From assembly GCA_022447495.1 (NCBI GenBank), contig JAKVBH010000018.1, positions 22,384 to 86,383 on the forward strand: DNA of 64,000 nt, in the 5' to 3' direction. The notes under the pieces were generated by a model. That model was not told where the DNA came from, did no database searches, and saw nothing but the letters and a program-made list of their open reading frames with translations. The position numbers and the translations under genes are program-made. Shown one piece after another: positions 26,271-35,154 of this stretch; the stretch's first letter is position 1; the number at the start of each line of letters is the position of its first letter. Source of the DNA: Marinovum sp. (GTDB taxonomy: Bacteria > Pseudomonadota > Alphaproteobacteria > Rhodobacterales > Rhodobacteraceae).

Positions 26271-27284
26271 TCAATCGTACCGCAGTTCCGTGGCCTTGCC
26301 TCGGAAGATGTAATAGCTCAGCGCCGTGTAGCCCAAGATCGTGGGAAGCACGAACAGAGTGCCTGTCAAGATAATGATCAAGCTTTCTGGTGCCGACGCT
26401 GATTCATAGATCGTCAACCGCTCGGGCACGACATAAGGGTAGAAGCTATAAGCCATACCCGAAAAGCTGAGCGTGAAAAGTGCCATCGTCGCGGCAAACG
26501 GCGTCCAAGCATAGCGGTCGCCGTCCATAGGCAGACGGCGCAACTTCCACCAGAGGTATGCCACCAGTGCACCCGAAAGGATCGGAAGAGGCGAGAGATA
26601 GAGCATCGCTGGCCAATCAAACCACTTGTCAAAAATGCGTGTGCTCACAAATTGGGTTGCAAGCGAAATCGCACCAATGCCCAAGACCAGGCCCCAAATG
26701 CCATCCTTGGCCCAGCCCACCGCGCGGGCCTGCAACGCACCATCAGTTTTGAGGATCAACCAAGCCGCGCCAATCGCGCTATACCCCACGGTTAAAAAGA
26801 CCGCCGTTAGACTGGCAAAGGCCACATGCGCCCACGTCCAGCTCAGACCCATGATATACATGCCGAGCATGAACCCCTGTGACAGCGATGCCAGCAGCGA
26901 ACCCGCAAAGAACGCAATGTTCCAAAAGCCCTTTTGCTTGGCAGGGGCTTTTGCGCGGAACTCAAACGATACGCCGCGCAGAATGAGGCCTAAGAGCATG
27001 AGGAAAACCGGGAGGTAAAGCGCCGTCAGGATAATTCCATGGGCGGATGGAAAGGCCACAAGCAGAATGCCAATGGCCAAGATCAACCAGGTTTCGTTCG
27101 CGTCCCAAAACGGGCCAATCGAAGCGACCAGGCGATCTTTCTCGTTTGCATCCGCAAGCGGCATCAAAAGGCCAACGCCAAGGTCGAACCCATCCAACAC
27201 CACGTAGATGAGAATTGACAGGCCCATCAAAGCAGCAAACGTAAAAGGTAGCCAGACATTTGGATCTCCGAACAGTTCCATCAT
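26271..27284 (-). CDS. cydB: Cytochrome bd-type quinol oxidase subunit II
   Basis: The 337-aa multi-helix membrane protein (about eight or nine segments) begins MMELFGDPNVWLPFTFAALM, with YVVLDGFDLGVGLL and the conserved WDANETWLILA. These match subunit II of bd oxidases, and the overall form is close to the CioB (cyanide-insensitive) branch. With CydA it oxidises quinol and reduces oxygen at the inner membrane without proton pumping. The start codon directly abuts the cydA stop, so translation is coupled. No cydX, cydC or cydD is adjacent. The S8 peptidase gene converges on it from the other side. Confidence 0.93.
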   Translation of the reverse strand: MMELFGDPNVWLPFTFAALMGLSILIYVVLDGFDLGVGLLMPLADANEKDRLVASIGPFWDANETWLILAIGILLVAFPSAHGIILTALYLPVFLMLLGLILRGVSFEFRAKAPAKQKGFWNIAFFAGSLLASLSQGFMLGMYIMGLSWTWAHVAFASLTAVFLTVGYSAIGAAWLILKTDGALQARAVGWAKDGIWGLVLGIGAISLATQFVSTRIFDKWFDWPAMLYLSPLPILSGALVAYLWWKLRRLPMDGDRYAWTPFAATMALFTLSFSGMAYSFYPYVVPERLTIYESASAPESLIIILTGTLFVLPTILGYTALSYYIFRGKATELRYD

Positions 27285-28676
27285 TTACTCTCCCGGCTGC
27301 AAGAGTTGTAGCTCTGCCTCGCCCGAGCGCGGGTAACGACGGTTACTCAACGCCTCACCCTGAGTAGCCTTACGCGCCAAGTATGTGATTGTGGCCATAT
27401 AAGCGAAGATCAACGCGGCATAGATTGCCAAATAGATGAGCAGCGTGCTCAAAACCAGTGGTGCTGGCACGTCGGCCACGGCCTGCTTGGTGGTCATCAC
27501 GCCTTGGACAAGCCATGGCTGGCGTCCAATTTCGGTTGTGTACCAGCCAGCCAACGTCGCAATCCAACCCGAGAACGTCATGGCCACAAAACCATAGAGC
27601 AACAAGTTTGGCATCTCGGCGGCTCCGCGACGGCGCAGCATGTGGGCCCCAAGCCAACTCAGTAATAGCATTGTCATGCCGGTGCCAACCATGATCCGGA
27701 AGCCCCAAAATACCGGTGCCACGGGAGGGTGCATCGCTGTGCCATCTTCGGCCACAAAGTCATTGAGACCCGGCACCACGCCGTCCGGCTTATGTTTGAG
27801 GATGATCGAAGCGCCGCTTGGGATGCCGATCTCAAACCGGTTTTCCCGCGCGTCTTCATCTGGCAACGCAAAAAGTAGGAGTGGCACATTGGATTGGGTT
27901 TTCCAATTGCCCTCCATGGCGGCAACCTTCTGAGGTTGATTTTCGAGCGTGTTCAGCCCGTGCATGTCGCCTGCATAAATCTGGATAGGGATCAGGCCAG
28001 CGGCCAACAAAATACCTACGCGCAGCGTCGACAGCACACTTTCTTTACGGTCACCCCAAAGAAGGCGCAGGGCAGAAATGCCCGTCAACAAGAACGCCAC
28101 GGTCAAGCCAGAGGCCAATAGCATATGGGCCAGGCGATAGGGCAGCGACGGGTTAAAGATGATCGCCAACCAATCGGTGGCATGGGCAACCCCATCGCGC
28201 ATCTCAAACCCTACGGGAGTGTGCATCCACGAGTTGAGAACCAAGATCCAAAAGGCCGACATCGAGGTGCCAAACGCCACTAGAAACGTCGCCATTGTGT
28301 GGACCCAGTTGGGTACGCGGCTCGCCCCAAAGAGCATGATGCCCAGGAACACCGCCTCCAAAAAGAAGGCCGTCATCACCTCATATGCAAGAAGCGGACC
28401 CGCGATATTGCCGACGGTTTCCATAAAGCCCGGCCAATTGGTTCCGAATTGGAACGACATGGTGATGCCGGACACAACGCCCATCGCAAAGCTGAGCGCG
28501 AAGACTTTGACCCAGAAATAATATGCGTCCATCCACTTCGTATCGCCGGTCGCGTTAGACCGTAGCTTCATAAACAGAAGGACCCAGCCCAAAGCGATCG
28601 TGATCGTCGGGAAGAGAATGTGAAACGAGATATTGGCGCCAAATTGGATGCGCGACAAAAGAAACGTGTCCATCAC
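27285..28676 (-). CDS. cydA: Cytochrome bd-type quinol oxidase subunit I
   Basis: The 463-aa membrane protein has the heme ligand His19 (ISFHILFP), a second His in YRLAHMLLASG, and the GRQPW motif near the C-terminus. The quinol-binding Q-loop (KVAAMEGNWKTQ, then a short stretch to FGIP-like EIGIPSG) is short, as in CioA. It is the catalytic subunit of a high-affinity, often cyanide-tolerant terminal oxidase. The ATG at 28676 begins MMDTFLLSRIQFGANI. It is divergent from the DUF427 gene across about 150 bp, which should hold the cyd promoter. No FNR-type site was confidently identified. Confidence 0.94.
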   Translation of the reverse strand: MMDTFLLSRIQFGANISFHILFPTITIALGWVLLFMKLRSNATGDTKWMDAYYFWVKVFALSFAMGVVSGITMSFQFGTNWPGFMETVGNIAGPLLAYEVMTAFFLEAVFLGIMLFGASRVPNWVHTMATFLVAFGTSMSAFWILVLNSWMHTPVGFEMRDGVAHATDWLAIIFNPSLPYRLAHMLLASGLTVAFLLTGISALRLLWGDRKESVLSTLRVGILLAAGLIPIQIYAGDMHGLNTLENQPQKVAAMEGNWKTQSNVPLLLFALPDEDARENRFEIGIPSGASIILKHKPDGVVPGLNDFVAEDGTAMHPPVAPVFWGFRIMVGTGMTMLLLSWLGAHMLRRRGAAEMPNLLLYGFVAMTFSGWIATLAGWYTTEIGRQPWLVQGVMTTKQAVADVPAPLVLSTLLIYLAIYAALIFAYMATITYLARKATQGEALSNRRYPRSGEAELQLLQPGE

Positions 28677-28829
28677 GTAGCCTTTCCACGAAATTCCATT
28701 CCTGCCCGATATATATTGCGTGCAGACTGGGGGTCAGGTCCCTGCGACTATCTGCGCCGCGTCAATTTTAGCGACCATTTCTCTGATCCACGGCTCGTTT
28801 CCGTTGGGATAGGTACTAAGTATCGAGAG

Positions 28830-29303
28830 ATGATCGAGGTTGTTCCAGAAAACGTCCAAAACTACCCGAGACCGCCCGCGCTTGAACCATGTTCCCATGT
28901 ACTTCGGGTAGATTTTGGCCGCGAGACGATTGTCGAGACCTCCAATGCGTGGCGTGTTCTCGAAACGCACCATGCACCGACTTACTACATCCCAGCCGAC
29001 ACGGTCAGAGCCAAGTTGATCGCGGCACCTGGGCGGAGCATGTGCGAATGGAAGGGGCAAGCGTGTTACTGGGATATCGTTGTAGGCGAGCACCGCGCGG
29101 CAAGAGCAGCGTGGAGTTATGCACACCCAACGTCGCGCTTTGCGCCAATCGCCAACCACCTGGCAATTTATGCCCATAAGATGGACGCTTGCTTCGTCGC
29201 GGGCGAGCGCGTCCAACCCCAACCTGGCGACTTTTACGGTGGCTGGGTTACGTCCAATTTGTGCGGCCACGTCAAAGGCGCGCGCGGCACCGAGCATTGG
29301 TGA
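28830..29303 (+). CDS. DUF427 domain protein
   Basis: The 157-aa product starting at the ATG at 28830 (MIEVVPENVQNYPRPP) contains the DUF427 core: ALEPCSHVLRVDFGRETIVE, TYYIPADTV, CEWKGQACYWDI, AAWSYAHPT and YAHKMDACFVAGERVQPQPG DFYGGW. The family is small, soluble and of unsettled biochemical role. The frame is open upstream to 28620, but that part overlaps the cydA start and lacks family similarity. A minus-strand frame over the same bases is a shadow. Six bases separate it from the ABC1 kinase gene, so the two are probably co-transcribed. Confidence 0.8.
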   Translation: MIEVVPENVQNYPRPPALEPCSHVLRVDFGRETIVETSNAWRVLETHHAPTYYIPADTVRAKLIAAPGRSMCEWKGQACYWDIVVGEHRAARAAWSYAHPTSRFAPIANHLAIYAHKMDACFVAGERVQPQPGDFYGGWVTSNLCGHVKGARGTEHW

Positions 29304-29309
29304 CGCATC

Positions 29310-30662
29310 ATGGCTGAAACTCCGGGATCTCGTCGACGCACAGCATCGGTTCCAACCGGAAAACTGCCGCGCATGGTGCGTATCGGCGGCCTCAGCGCCG
29401 GTATTGGCGCACGGGCACTTGGCGGGGCAATCACTGAGCTTGCGTCTGGACGCAAACCAAATCCCGCTGATTTGTTCTTTACCCCCACCAATGCGCGCCG
29501 TGTGGCCGACACACTGGCCAAGATGCGCGGAGCCGCGCTTAAGGTTGGCCAGATGATGTCGATGGATGCGGGCGATGTTTTACCGCGTGAGATCGCTGCC
29601 ATTCTAGATCGCCTACGCGATGATGCTGATCCGATGCCGCCCAAACAATTGCGCGATGTGCTTGATCGTGCCTGGGGCAAAGGGTGGCTCAAACACTTTG
29701 CCCGTTTCGACGTGCGCCCCATGGCCGCCGCCTCGATCGGTCAGGTGCACCGTGCTCGCACGAAGACCGGCCGAGATTTGGCGATCAAAGTGCAATACCC
29801 CGGCATCCGATCCGCTATAGACAGCGATGTCGACGCGGTTGCGCGGATTATTCAAATGTCGGGCGCACTTCCCAAGGAGCTTGACCTCAGCTCCGTTTTT
29901 CGCGACGCCAAAGCGCAACTGCATGACGAAGCGGATTATCTTCGCGAAGCACGAGCCATGACGATGTTCGCGGACCTCCTCGAACATGACCCATCGTTCA
30001 CCGTGCCGCGCCCAGACGCGGCGTTTTGCACCGACGATGTATTGGCCATGGATTACATCCATTCGCGCTCCATCACCGATTTGGTTGAGGCCTCGCAAGA
30101 AGAGCGGGATCAGGTCGCAGGCCACTTGATCACGCTGGTTCTGCGCGAGCTTTTCGACTTTGGCTTAATGCAAACCGATCCGAACTTTGCAAACTACCGC
30201 TTTGACCCGGAAACTGGTCAGATTGTGCTCTTGGACTTTGGCGCGACGCGCACACTTGAACCACCAGTTCAAACCGCATTCCATGATCTGATGACCGCAG
30301 GCTTTGCCTATGATGATGATGCCGCCGCACGCGCCGCCGAGACACTTGGGCTTTTCGATCCCGCATGGCCCGATGCGCATCGCGCCATCATGATGGAGAT
30401 GTTCAATCTCGGCATGGATGCGGTACGGCTGGACAATATCTTCGATTTCGACCGAAATCCGCTCTTCACCCAACTGCGCGATCGCGGGCTTGAGATTGGG
30501 ACCGAACGCGACTTTTGGCATGTGCCGGCCACCGAAACTCTTTTGGTACAGCGCAAAGTTGCGGGCACTTATCTCCTCGCCGCGCGGCTCCGCGCCAAGG
30601 TGAACCTCAACACAATCGTCCAGCAGTTTTCAGAGCCGGGCCCCAAAGCGCTTAGCGCGTGA
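29310..30662 (+). CDS. ABC1/UbiB atypical kinase, COQ8-type
   Basis: The 450-aa protein has the KxGQ motif (LKVGQMMSMDA), the alanine-rich loop replacing the glycine loop (AAASIGQVHRA), the catalytic loop LMQTDPNFANY and the metal-binding LLDFGATR. QTDPN(x)xN is the form found in eukaryotic COQ8/ADCK3 rather than the HADPHPGN form of classical UbiB. Family members support ubiquinone biosynthesis as ATPases. No C-terminal membrane helices are evident, which also fits COQ8. It follows the DUF427 gene by 6 bp and is 58 bp from ltnD. Its exact role here is inferred from the family only. Confidence 0.88.
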   Translation: MAETPGSRRRTASVPTGKLPRMVRIGGLSAGIGARALGGAITELASGRKPNPADLFFTPTNARRVADTLAKMRGAALKVGQMMSMDAGDVLPREIAAILDRLRDDADPMPPKQLRDVLDRAWGKGWLKHFARFDVRPMAAASIGQVHRARTKTGRDLAIKVQYPGIRSAIDSDVDAVARIIQMSGALPKELDLSSVFRDAKAQLHDEADYLREARAMTMFADLLEHDPSFTVPRPDAAFCTDDVLAMDYIHSRSITDLVEASQEERDQVAGHLITLVLRELFDFGLMQTDPNFANYRFDPETGQIVLLDFGATRTLEPPVQTAFHDLMTAGFAYDDDAAARAAETLGLFDPAWPDAHRAIMMEMFNLGMDAVRLDNIFDFDRNPLFTQLRDRGLEIGTERDFWHVPATETLLVQRKVAGTYLLAARLRAKVNLNTIVQQFSEPGPKALSA

Positions 30663-30720
30663 CCATCTGGTGAGAGTACCGTACATCTTGCGCAAGTTTG
30701 CGCAAACATGAGGGTCCGTC

Positions 30721-31620
30721 ATGGGACAGAAGATTGCGGTCATCGGGCTTGGATCGATGGGATACGGGATTGCTCAATCCTGTCTCCGAGCGGGTCATAA
30801 GGTCTTTGGCGCCGATGTCCGTGCCGAGGCTGTTGAACGCTTCCAAAGCGAAGGCGGTCAAAGCGGTGCTCTTGCCGATCACCTCGGCAACATCGATACG
30901 GCCGTCCTTGTCGTTCTCAACGCCCAACAAACCGAAGCAGTTTTGTTTGGCGAGGACGGGATTGCACCTAAGATGAAAGCGGGTGCCTTGGTTGTCGGCT
31001 GTGCCACCGTGCCGCCCGCATGCGCCACACACCTCGCACAGCGCTGCGGCGAGCTTGGCCTCCACTACCTCGACGCGCCAATTTCAGGTGGGTCGATCAA
31101 AGCCGCGGCAGGTCAGCTTGGCATTATGGCATCCGGAACGCCAGGAGCTTTTGACGCCGCCGAGCCAATGCTCACCGCCTGCGCCGAAACCGTTTTTCGC
31201 CTAGGCGACAGCGCGGGCATGGGATCCGCTATGAAAGCCGTGAACCAACTGCTCGCCGGGGTGCACATTGCCACTATGGCAGAGGCGATGAACTTTGGTC
31301 TAAGCCAGGGCATCGCGCCGGGCACCTTCCTAGAGGTGATCTCAAAATGCGCCGGGTCTTCATGGATGCTTGAGAACCGCGCGCCCCATATCGTAGCCGG
31401 TGACTATACCCCGCATAGCCAAGTGAATATCTGGCCCAAGGACCTCGGCATTGTTGGGGAAATCGCGCAAGCCAGCGGCGTGGAAACCCCTATTGCCGAG
31501 ACAGCCTTGGCCCAATACCGGCGTGCCGTGGACATGGGACTGGGTCACGAAGACGATGCGGCGGTGATCAAGGTCTATGCCAAGGCGGCGGGCCTCGTCC
31601 TTCCGGGAGAAGATGCGTGA
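30721..31620 (+). CDS. ltnD: L-threonate dehydrogenase (beta-hydroxyacid dehydrogenase family)
   Basis: The 299-aa NAD-dependent enzyme has the Rossmann motif GLGSMGYGIA, the substrate-binding DAPISGGSIKAA and the catalytic Lys in GSAMKAVNQLLAG. In the four-gene pathway it would oxidise L-threonate to 2-oxo-tetronate. The assignment over other beta-hydroxyacid dehydrogenases comes from the following otnK, otnC and otnI homologues. A GAGGGT stretch about 6 nt before the ATG is a good ribosome-binding site. The stop overlaps the GTG start of otnK (GTGA), the first of three such couplings in the operon. Confidence 0.85.
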   Translation: MGQKIAVIGLGSMGYGIAQSCLRAGHKVFGADVRAEAVERFQSEGGQSGALADHLGNIDTAVLVVLNAQQTEAVLFGEDGIAPKMKAGALVVGCATVPPACATHLAQRCGELGLHYLDAPISGGSIKAAAGQLGIMASGTPGAFDAAEPMLTACAETVFRLGDSAGMGSAMKAVNQLLAGVHIATMAEAMNFGLSQGIAPGTFLEVISKCAGSSWMLENRAPHIVAGDYTPHSQVNIWPKDLGIVGEIAQASGVETPIAETALAQYRRAVDMGLGHEDDAAVIKVYAKAAGLVLPGEDA

Positions 31621-32849
31621 AACTTGGTTGCATCGGCGATGACTTCACAGGCTCGAGCGATCTAGCCAACACCTTAGCCAAAGCAGGGATGCGCACGGTT
31701 CAATACACTGGAATCCCGTCCGTGCCGGCAGCCCCCGACATCGAAGCTGGTGTGGTGTCGCTTAAATCGCGGTCGAGCCCGGTAGGGGACGCCATCGCAC
31801 AATCGCTCGCCGCGCTCGATTGGCTTTTGGCGCAAGGCTGCACGCAGATTTTTTTCAAATACTGCTCCACCTTTGATTCCGCACCAGAGGGCAACATCGG
31901 CCCGGTCGCGGATGCTTTGGCGGATCGGTTGGGCGCGGATCGCGTGATCGTCTGCCCTGCTTTCCCTGGCACTGGTCGGTCTCTCTACCAAGGGCATCTC
32001 TTTGTCAAAGACACGCTCTTGAGCGAAAGCGGCATGGAAACCCATCCGCTGACGCCAATGACGGACCCCGACATCCGCCGCTGGCTGCGCCATCAAACGT
32101 CAAACGGTGTCGGACATGTGAATGTGCATGATGTGTTTGCCGGTGCGCAGGCCATCAAAGCCGGGCTCGACCGCGTGCATGGAAATGGCCAACGCTTTGC
32201 CGTGGTTGACGCACTCAAAGATTCAGACTTGATGGAAATCGGCGCCGCGGCTACCGATCTCAAACTCATCACTGGCGGCTCTGGTGTCGCCATGGGCCTG
32301 CCCCGCAATTTTGGCTGCACCCCTGGCACTGCGACTTGGCATGGCCAAAGTGGTCCGTCCTTGATGATCTCTGGGTCGTGCTCGCTGGCGACACAGGGAC
32401 AAGTGGCGTATCACGCCGCACGTTACCCAAGCTTGGCGTTAGATGTGGGCGCAATCATCGCAGGCAAGACAACACCTGATGCAGCGCTTGGATGGGCCCT
32501 GAACGCGGGGGGGCGTCCATTGATCTATAGCTCTGCCGCGCCTGAAGAGGTTGCAGAAACCCAAGAACGTTTTGGGCGAGATGCCGCCGCGACAGTCATC
32601 GAGGACTTCTTTGCCAAACTTGCCCAAGCAGCAGTCGCCAAAGGCGTGCTCCGCATCATCATCGCGGGCGGCGAAACATCTGGCGCTGTGGTCGAGGCCT
32701 TGGATCTCACATCGCTTGAGATCGGGCCTGAGATCGACCCAGGCGTGCCCGCTTTGCGCGCGTCTCCCAATTTGGTTCTGGCGCTAAAATCCGGCAACTT
32801 CGGCTCCGAGGATTTCTTTGAAAAAGCGGATGGAGTACTCAGCACATGA
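31617..32849 (+). CDS. otnK: Four-carbon acid sugar kinase (3-oxo-tetronate 4-kinase)
   Basis: The 410-aa protein is a member of the DUF1537/four-carbon acid sugar kinase family: N-terminal KLGCIGDDFTGSSDLANTL, FKYCSTFDSAPEGNIGP, CPAFPGTGRSLYQGHLFV, and C-terminal IIAGGETSGAVVEAL with ALKSGNFG near the end. It phosphorylates the 3-oxo-tetronate formed by isomerisation of the LtnD product, giving the aldolase substrate. The GTG start at 31617 overlaps the ltnD stop. The 3' end overlaps otnC by ATGA. Length and motifs fit the OtnK branch, though closely related kinases act on erythronate or threonate derivatives. Confidence 0.86.
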   Translation: MKLGCIGDDFTGSSDLANTLAKAGMRTVQYTGIPSVPAAPDIEAGVVSLKSRSSPVGDAIAQSLAALDWLLAQGCTQIFFKYCSTFDSAPEGNIGPVADALADRLGADRVIVCPAFPGTGRSLYQGHLFVKDTLLSESGMETHPLTPMTDPDIRRWLRHQTSNGVGHVNVHDVFAGAQAIKAGLDRVHGNGQRFAVVDALKDSDLMEIGAAATDLKLITGGSGVAMGLPRNFGCTPGTATWHGQSGPSLMISGSCSLATQGQVAYHAARYPSLALDVGAIIAGKTTPDAALGWALNAGGRPLIYSSAAPEEVAETQERFGRDAAATVIEDFFAKLAQAAVAKGVLRIIIAGGETSGAVVEALDLTSLEIGPEIDPGVPALRASPNLVLALKSGNFGSEDFFEKADGVLST

Positions 32850-33493
32850 CTGAAAACGCCCTAAGAGAGCAAATGTGCCTGCTGTCGCAATCCCTGTTTG
32901 AACGCGGTCTCACACATGGAAGCACCGGCAACATCTCCGCGCGCACCGAAGATGGCGGCCTTCTGGTGTCTCCCACAGGAACAAGTTTTGGCAGGCTCGA
33001 CCCTGGGCGGTTGAGCCGCTTTGACGCGCAGGGCAACTTTCTCAGCGGTGACAAACCAACCAAAGAAATGCCGCTGCACAGTGCTTTCTATGAGACACGT
33101 TCAACGGCTGGTGCAGTGGTCCACCTACATTCCTGTCACTCCGTTGCGTTGTCGATGTTGCCGGATAATGACGAGGACAACTTTCTCCCGCCACTCACGC
33201 CCTACGCGATCATGCAATTGGGCCGGGTCAGGCTTTTGCCTTTCTTTGTACCGGGCGACGCGGCGATGGGCGATGCGATCCGTGGCCTCGCGGGCAAGCA
33301 CAGCGCCGTCATGCTGGCCAACCACGGACCGGTCGTTGCAGGCAAAACTGTTGAAGCCGCCTGCAATGCGATCGAAGAGCTTGAGGCCACAGCACGGCTT
33401 GCGCTGATGCTGCGCGGTCTGCCCGTGCGCGGCCTTGACCCCGAACAAATCCAGGCCGTGGTGCGCAAGTTCGATATCGAGTGGGACACATGA
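32846..33493 (+). CDS. otnC: Class II aldolase/decarboxylase (3-oxo-tetronate 4-phosphate decarboxylase)
   Basis: The 215-aa class II aldolase/adducin-type protein shows the metal-binding and catalytic pattern GSTGNISAR, SPTGTSFGRL, HSAFYETRSTAGAVVHLHSCHS (His-x-His) and LANHGPVVAG. In the Otn pathway it decarboxylates the phosphorylated oxo-acid to dihydroxyacetone phosphate, feeding central metabolism. It overlaps otnK and otnI by four bases on either side. The assignment depends on operon context; the fold alone would also fit fuculose-phosphate aldolase-like enzymes. Confidence 0.86.
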   Translation: MTENALREQMCLLSQSLFERGLTHGSTGNISARTEDGGLLVSPTGTSFGRLDPGRLSRFDAQGNFLSGDKPTKEMPLHSAFYETRSTAGAVVHLHSCHSVALSMLPDNDEDNFLPPLTPYAIMQLGRVRLLPFFVPGDAAMGDAIRGLAGKHSAVMLANHGPVVAGKTVEAACNAIEELEATARLALMLRGLPVRGLDPEQIQAVVRKFDIEWDT

Positions 33494-34239
33494 CGCAATT
33501 CTCCGCCAATCTCGGCTTTCTTTGGAACAATATCCCCCTTTCTGAGGCGATCTATGCTGCAGCAGCGGCAGGGTTTGACGCCGTGGAATGCCACTGGCCC
33601 TACGATCAGACGATCAAAGATGTTCAAGCCGCGCTGCGCAACACATCCCTGACAATGCTGGGTTTGAACACACGACGTGGTCAACCAGGTGAAAATGGGC
33701 TCGCCGCCTTGCCTGGCCGTGAAGGAGAGGCTCGTGCTGCGATTGATGAGGCCATTGCCTATGCCAATGCCATCGACGCCCAAGCGATCCACGTGATGTC
33801 TGGTTTTGCCAAAGGCCCAGACGCAAAAGCGACCTTTCTGGAAAACCTCCGCTACGCGACAGAGCAGACGGAGCGCACGATTCTCATTGAGCCACTCAAC
33901 CGCCATGATGCGCCCGGCTACTTTCTCGAAACCACAGATCAGGCGTGCGACATTATCCACACGCTCGGACATCCATCGGTCAAATTGATGTTCGACTGCT
34001 ATCACGTGGGCCGTTCTGAGGGCGACTTGACAACGCGACTAGAGGCCTTGCTTGACCACATCGGCCATATCCAATTCGCATCTGTGCCGGATCGCGGCAC
34101 TCCAGATCATGGCGAATTGAACTACCCCATGATCTTTGAACATATCGCCGCGTTGGGGTGGAACAAACCGTTGGGTGCAGAATACAAACCAACCGGTCCC
34201 ACAGCTGATAGCCTAAGTTGGCTGCAATCACTGCGCTGA
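33490..34239 (+). CDS. otnI: Hydroxypyruvate isomerase-like 2-oxo-tetronate isomerase
   Basis: The 249-aa TIM-barrel protein of the xylose isomerase-like superfamily begins MTQFSANLGFLWNNIPL. Family residues appear in GFDAVECHWPYD, LIEPLNRHDAPGYF, VKLMFDCYHVGRSEGDL, IQFASVPDRGTPDHGELNY and GAEYKPTG. It should interconvert 2-oxo- and 3-oxo-tetronate between the LtnD and OtnK steps. The ATG at 33490 overlaps the otnC stop; the frame extends three codons upstream to a GTG. A weak stem (GATTGG/CCAATC) follows the stop, without a T-run. No dedicated regulator or transporter is adjacent. Confidence 0.85.
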   Translation: MTQFSANLGFLWNNIPLSEAIYAAAAAGFDAVECHWPYDQTIKDVQAALRNTSLTMLGLNTRRGQPGENGLAALPGREGEARAAIDEAIAYANAIDAQAIHVMSGFAKGPDAKATFLENLRYATEQTERTILIEPLNRHDAPGYFLETTDQACDIIHTLGHPSVKLMFDCYHVGRSEGDLTTRLEALLDHIGHIQFASVPDRGTPDHGELNYPMIFEHIAALGWNKPLGAEYKPTGPTADSLSWLQSLR

Positions 34240-34451
34240 GCGGATTGGTAAACCGCCAATCTAAGGAGCCATTCCTGGTCTGGAAGATGGTGCTTCTAGG
34301 GAATTGGACCAGCTTATCCTTGCCTCTCATATCCACGCAATATGGATGACAATGCCGTTGGTTGGTGCGGAACGTTTTGCAAGTTTAGTTGCAATCGCCC
34401 GGCGCGATGATACGGAGATCAATTCCTGTGATCTTCATAGGGTTTCTGAGT

Positions 34452-34904
34452 CTATTCACAGAAATTGACAGACGATGCTCTAAGTGAGAAGGCTCGCAGG
34501 CCCCCGATATTCCTACTGCATCGTGGAGCGCTTTCAGTATCTCGGCAAAGCGCTACAGGTCTAAGGATTGTCCCGGTTGGACCGGTGGTTGCCTCGCTTG
34601 GGCGCAAAACTAGGTACCCCGCGCCACCCACTTGATCAGAAGTGCCATCTAACAAGAGCAGCGGACCTGATTGGTCTCCAAAAATGCGTGGTGCAGGTCC
34701 TTGTCCACCACCAAATTTTAGATCGCCATCAATCACTTCAATAACTGTTTCCCAGCAAGGCCCGTTGCCGATTTGCAAATATGCCGGTGTTTCTTGATCC
34801 ATTGACCTTGCAAGAATTGAAATGAAGTTCTCTGTTGCCTGAGAGTTTTTAGTTTGTGCGTTTGCCGCACCAACCATTAATAAGAAGATCAGTAGGGATC
34901 GCAT
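34452..34904 (-). CDS. Small secreted hypothetical protein
   Basis: The start at 34904 yields MRSLLIFLLMVGAANAQ, a good signal peptide; the open frame extends six codons to a TTG. The mature part is about 130 residues with four cysteines (in GPCWETV, ALCRDT, PRCSR and the C-terminal NFCE), suggesting two disulfides and a periplasmic or extracellular location. No domain is recognised. It lies on the same strand as the next small secreted protein (35155-35679), with a 250-bp gap between, and may be part of an accessory segment next to the IS5 relic. Confidence 0.55.
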   Translation of the reverse strand: MRSLLIFLLMVGAANAQTKNSQATENFISILARSMDQETPAYLQIGNGPCWETVIEVIDGDLKFGGGQGPAPRIFGDQSGPLLLLDGTSDQVGGAGYLVLRPSEATTGPTGTILRPVALCRDTESAPRCSRNIGGLRAFSLRASSVNFCE

Positions 34905-35154
34905 CCTGGAGTAGCCTTTCAAAGTAGCTTTGTCGGCGTCCTTGATTCGGGTGGCTAGGTTTCATTAAGGCTAGATATAAAGGTCTGTGTCTACACAATA
35001 TTGTTTGCTTTTCCCACCACGGTAAGCCGTCTATCGTGCAACGCGCAGCATTCGACGAAATGAGATTACAGCTGACATTGCACCCGTTTCGGGAAGTTAA
35101 ACTTCAACAGTCAATAGCACGCGGTTCGGATGGAACAGCGCTAGACCATCGGGT

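Noticed and set aside
28734..29297. 187-codon minus-strand frame over the DUF427 gene
   Set aside because: The plus-strand translation has the DUF427 core motifs; the minus one has none.
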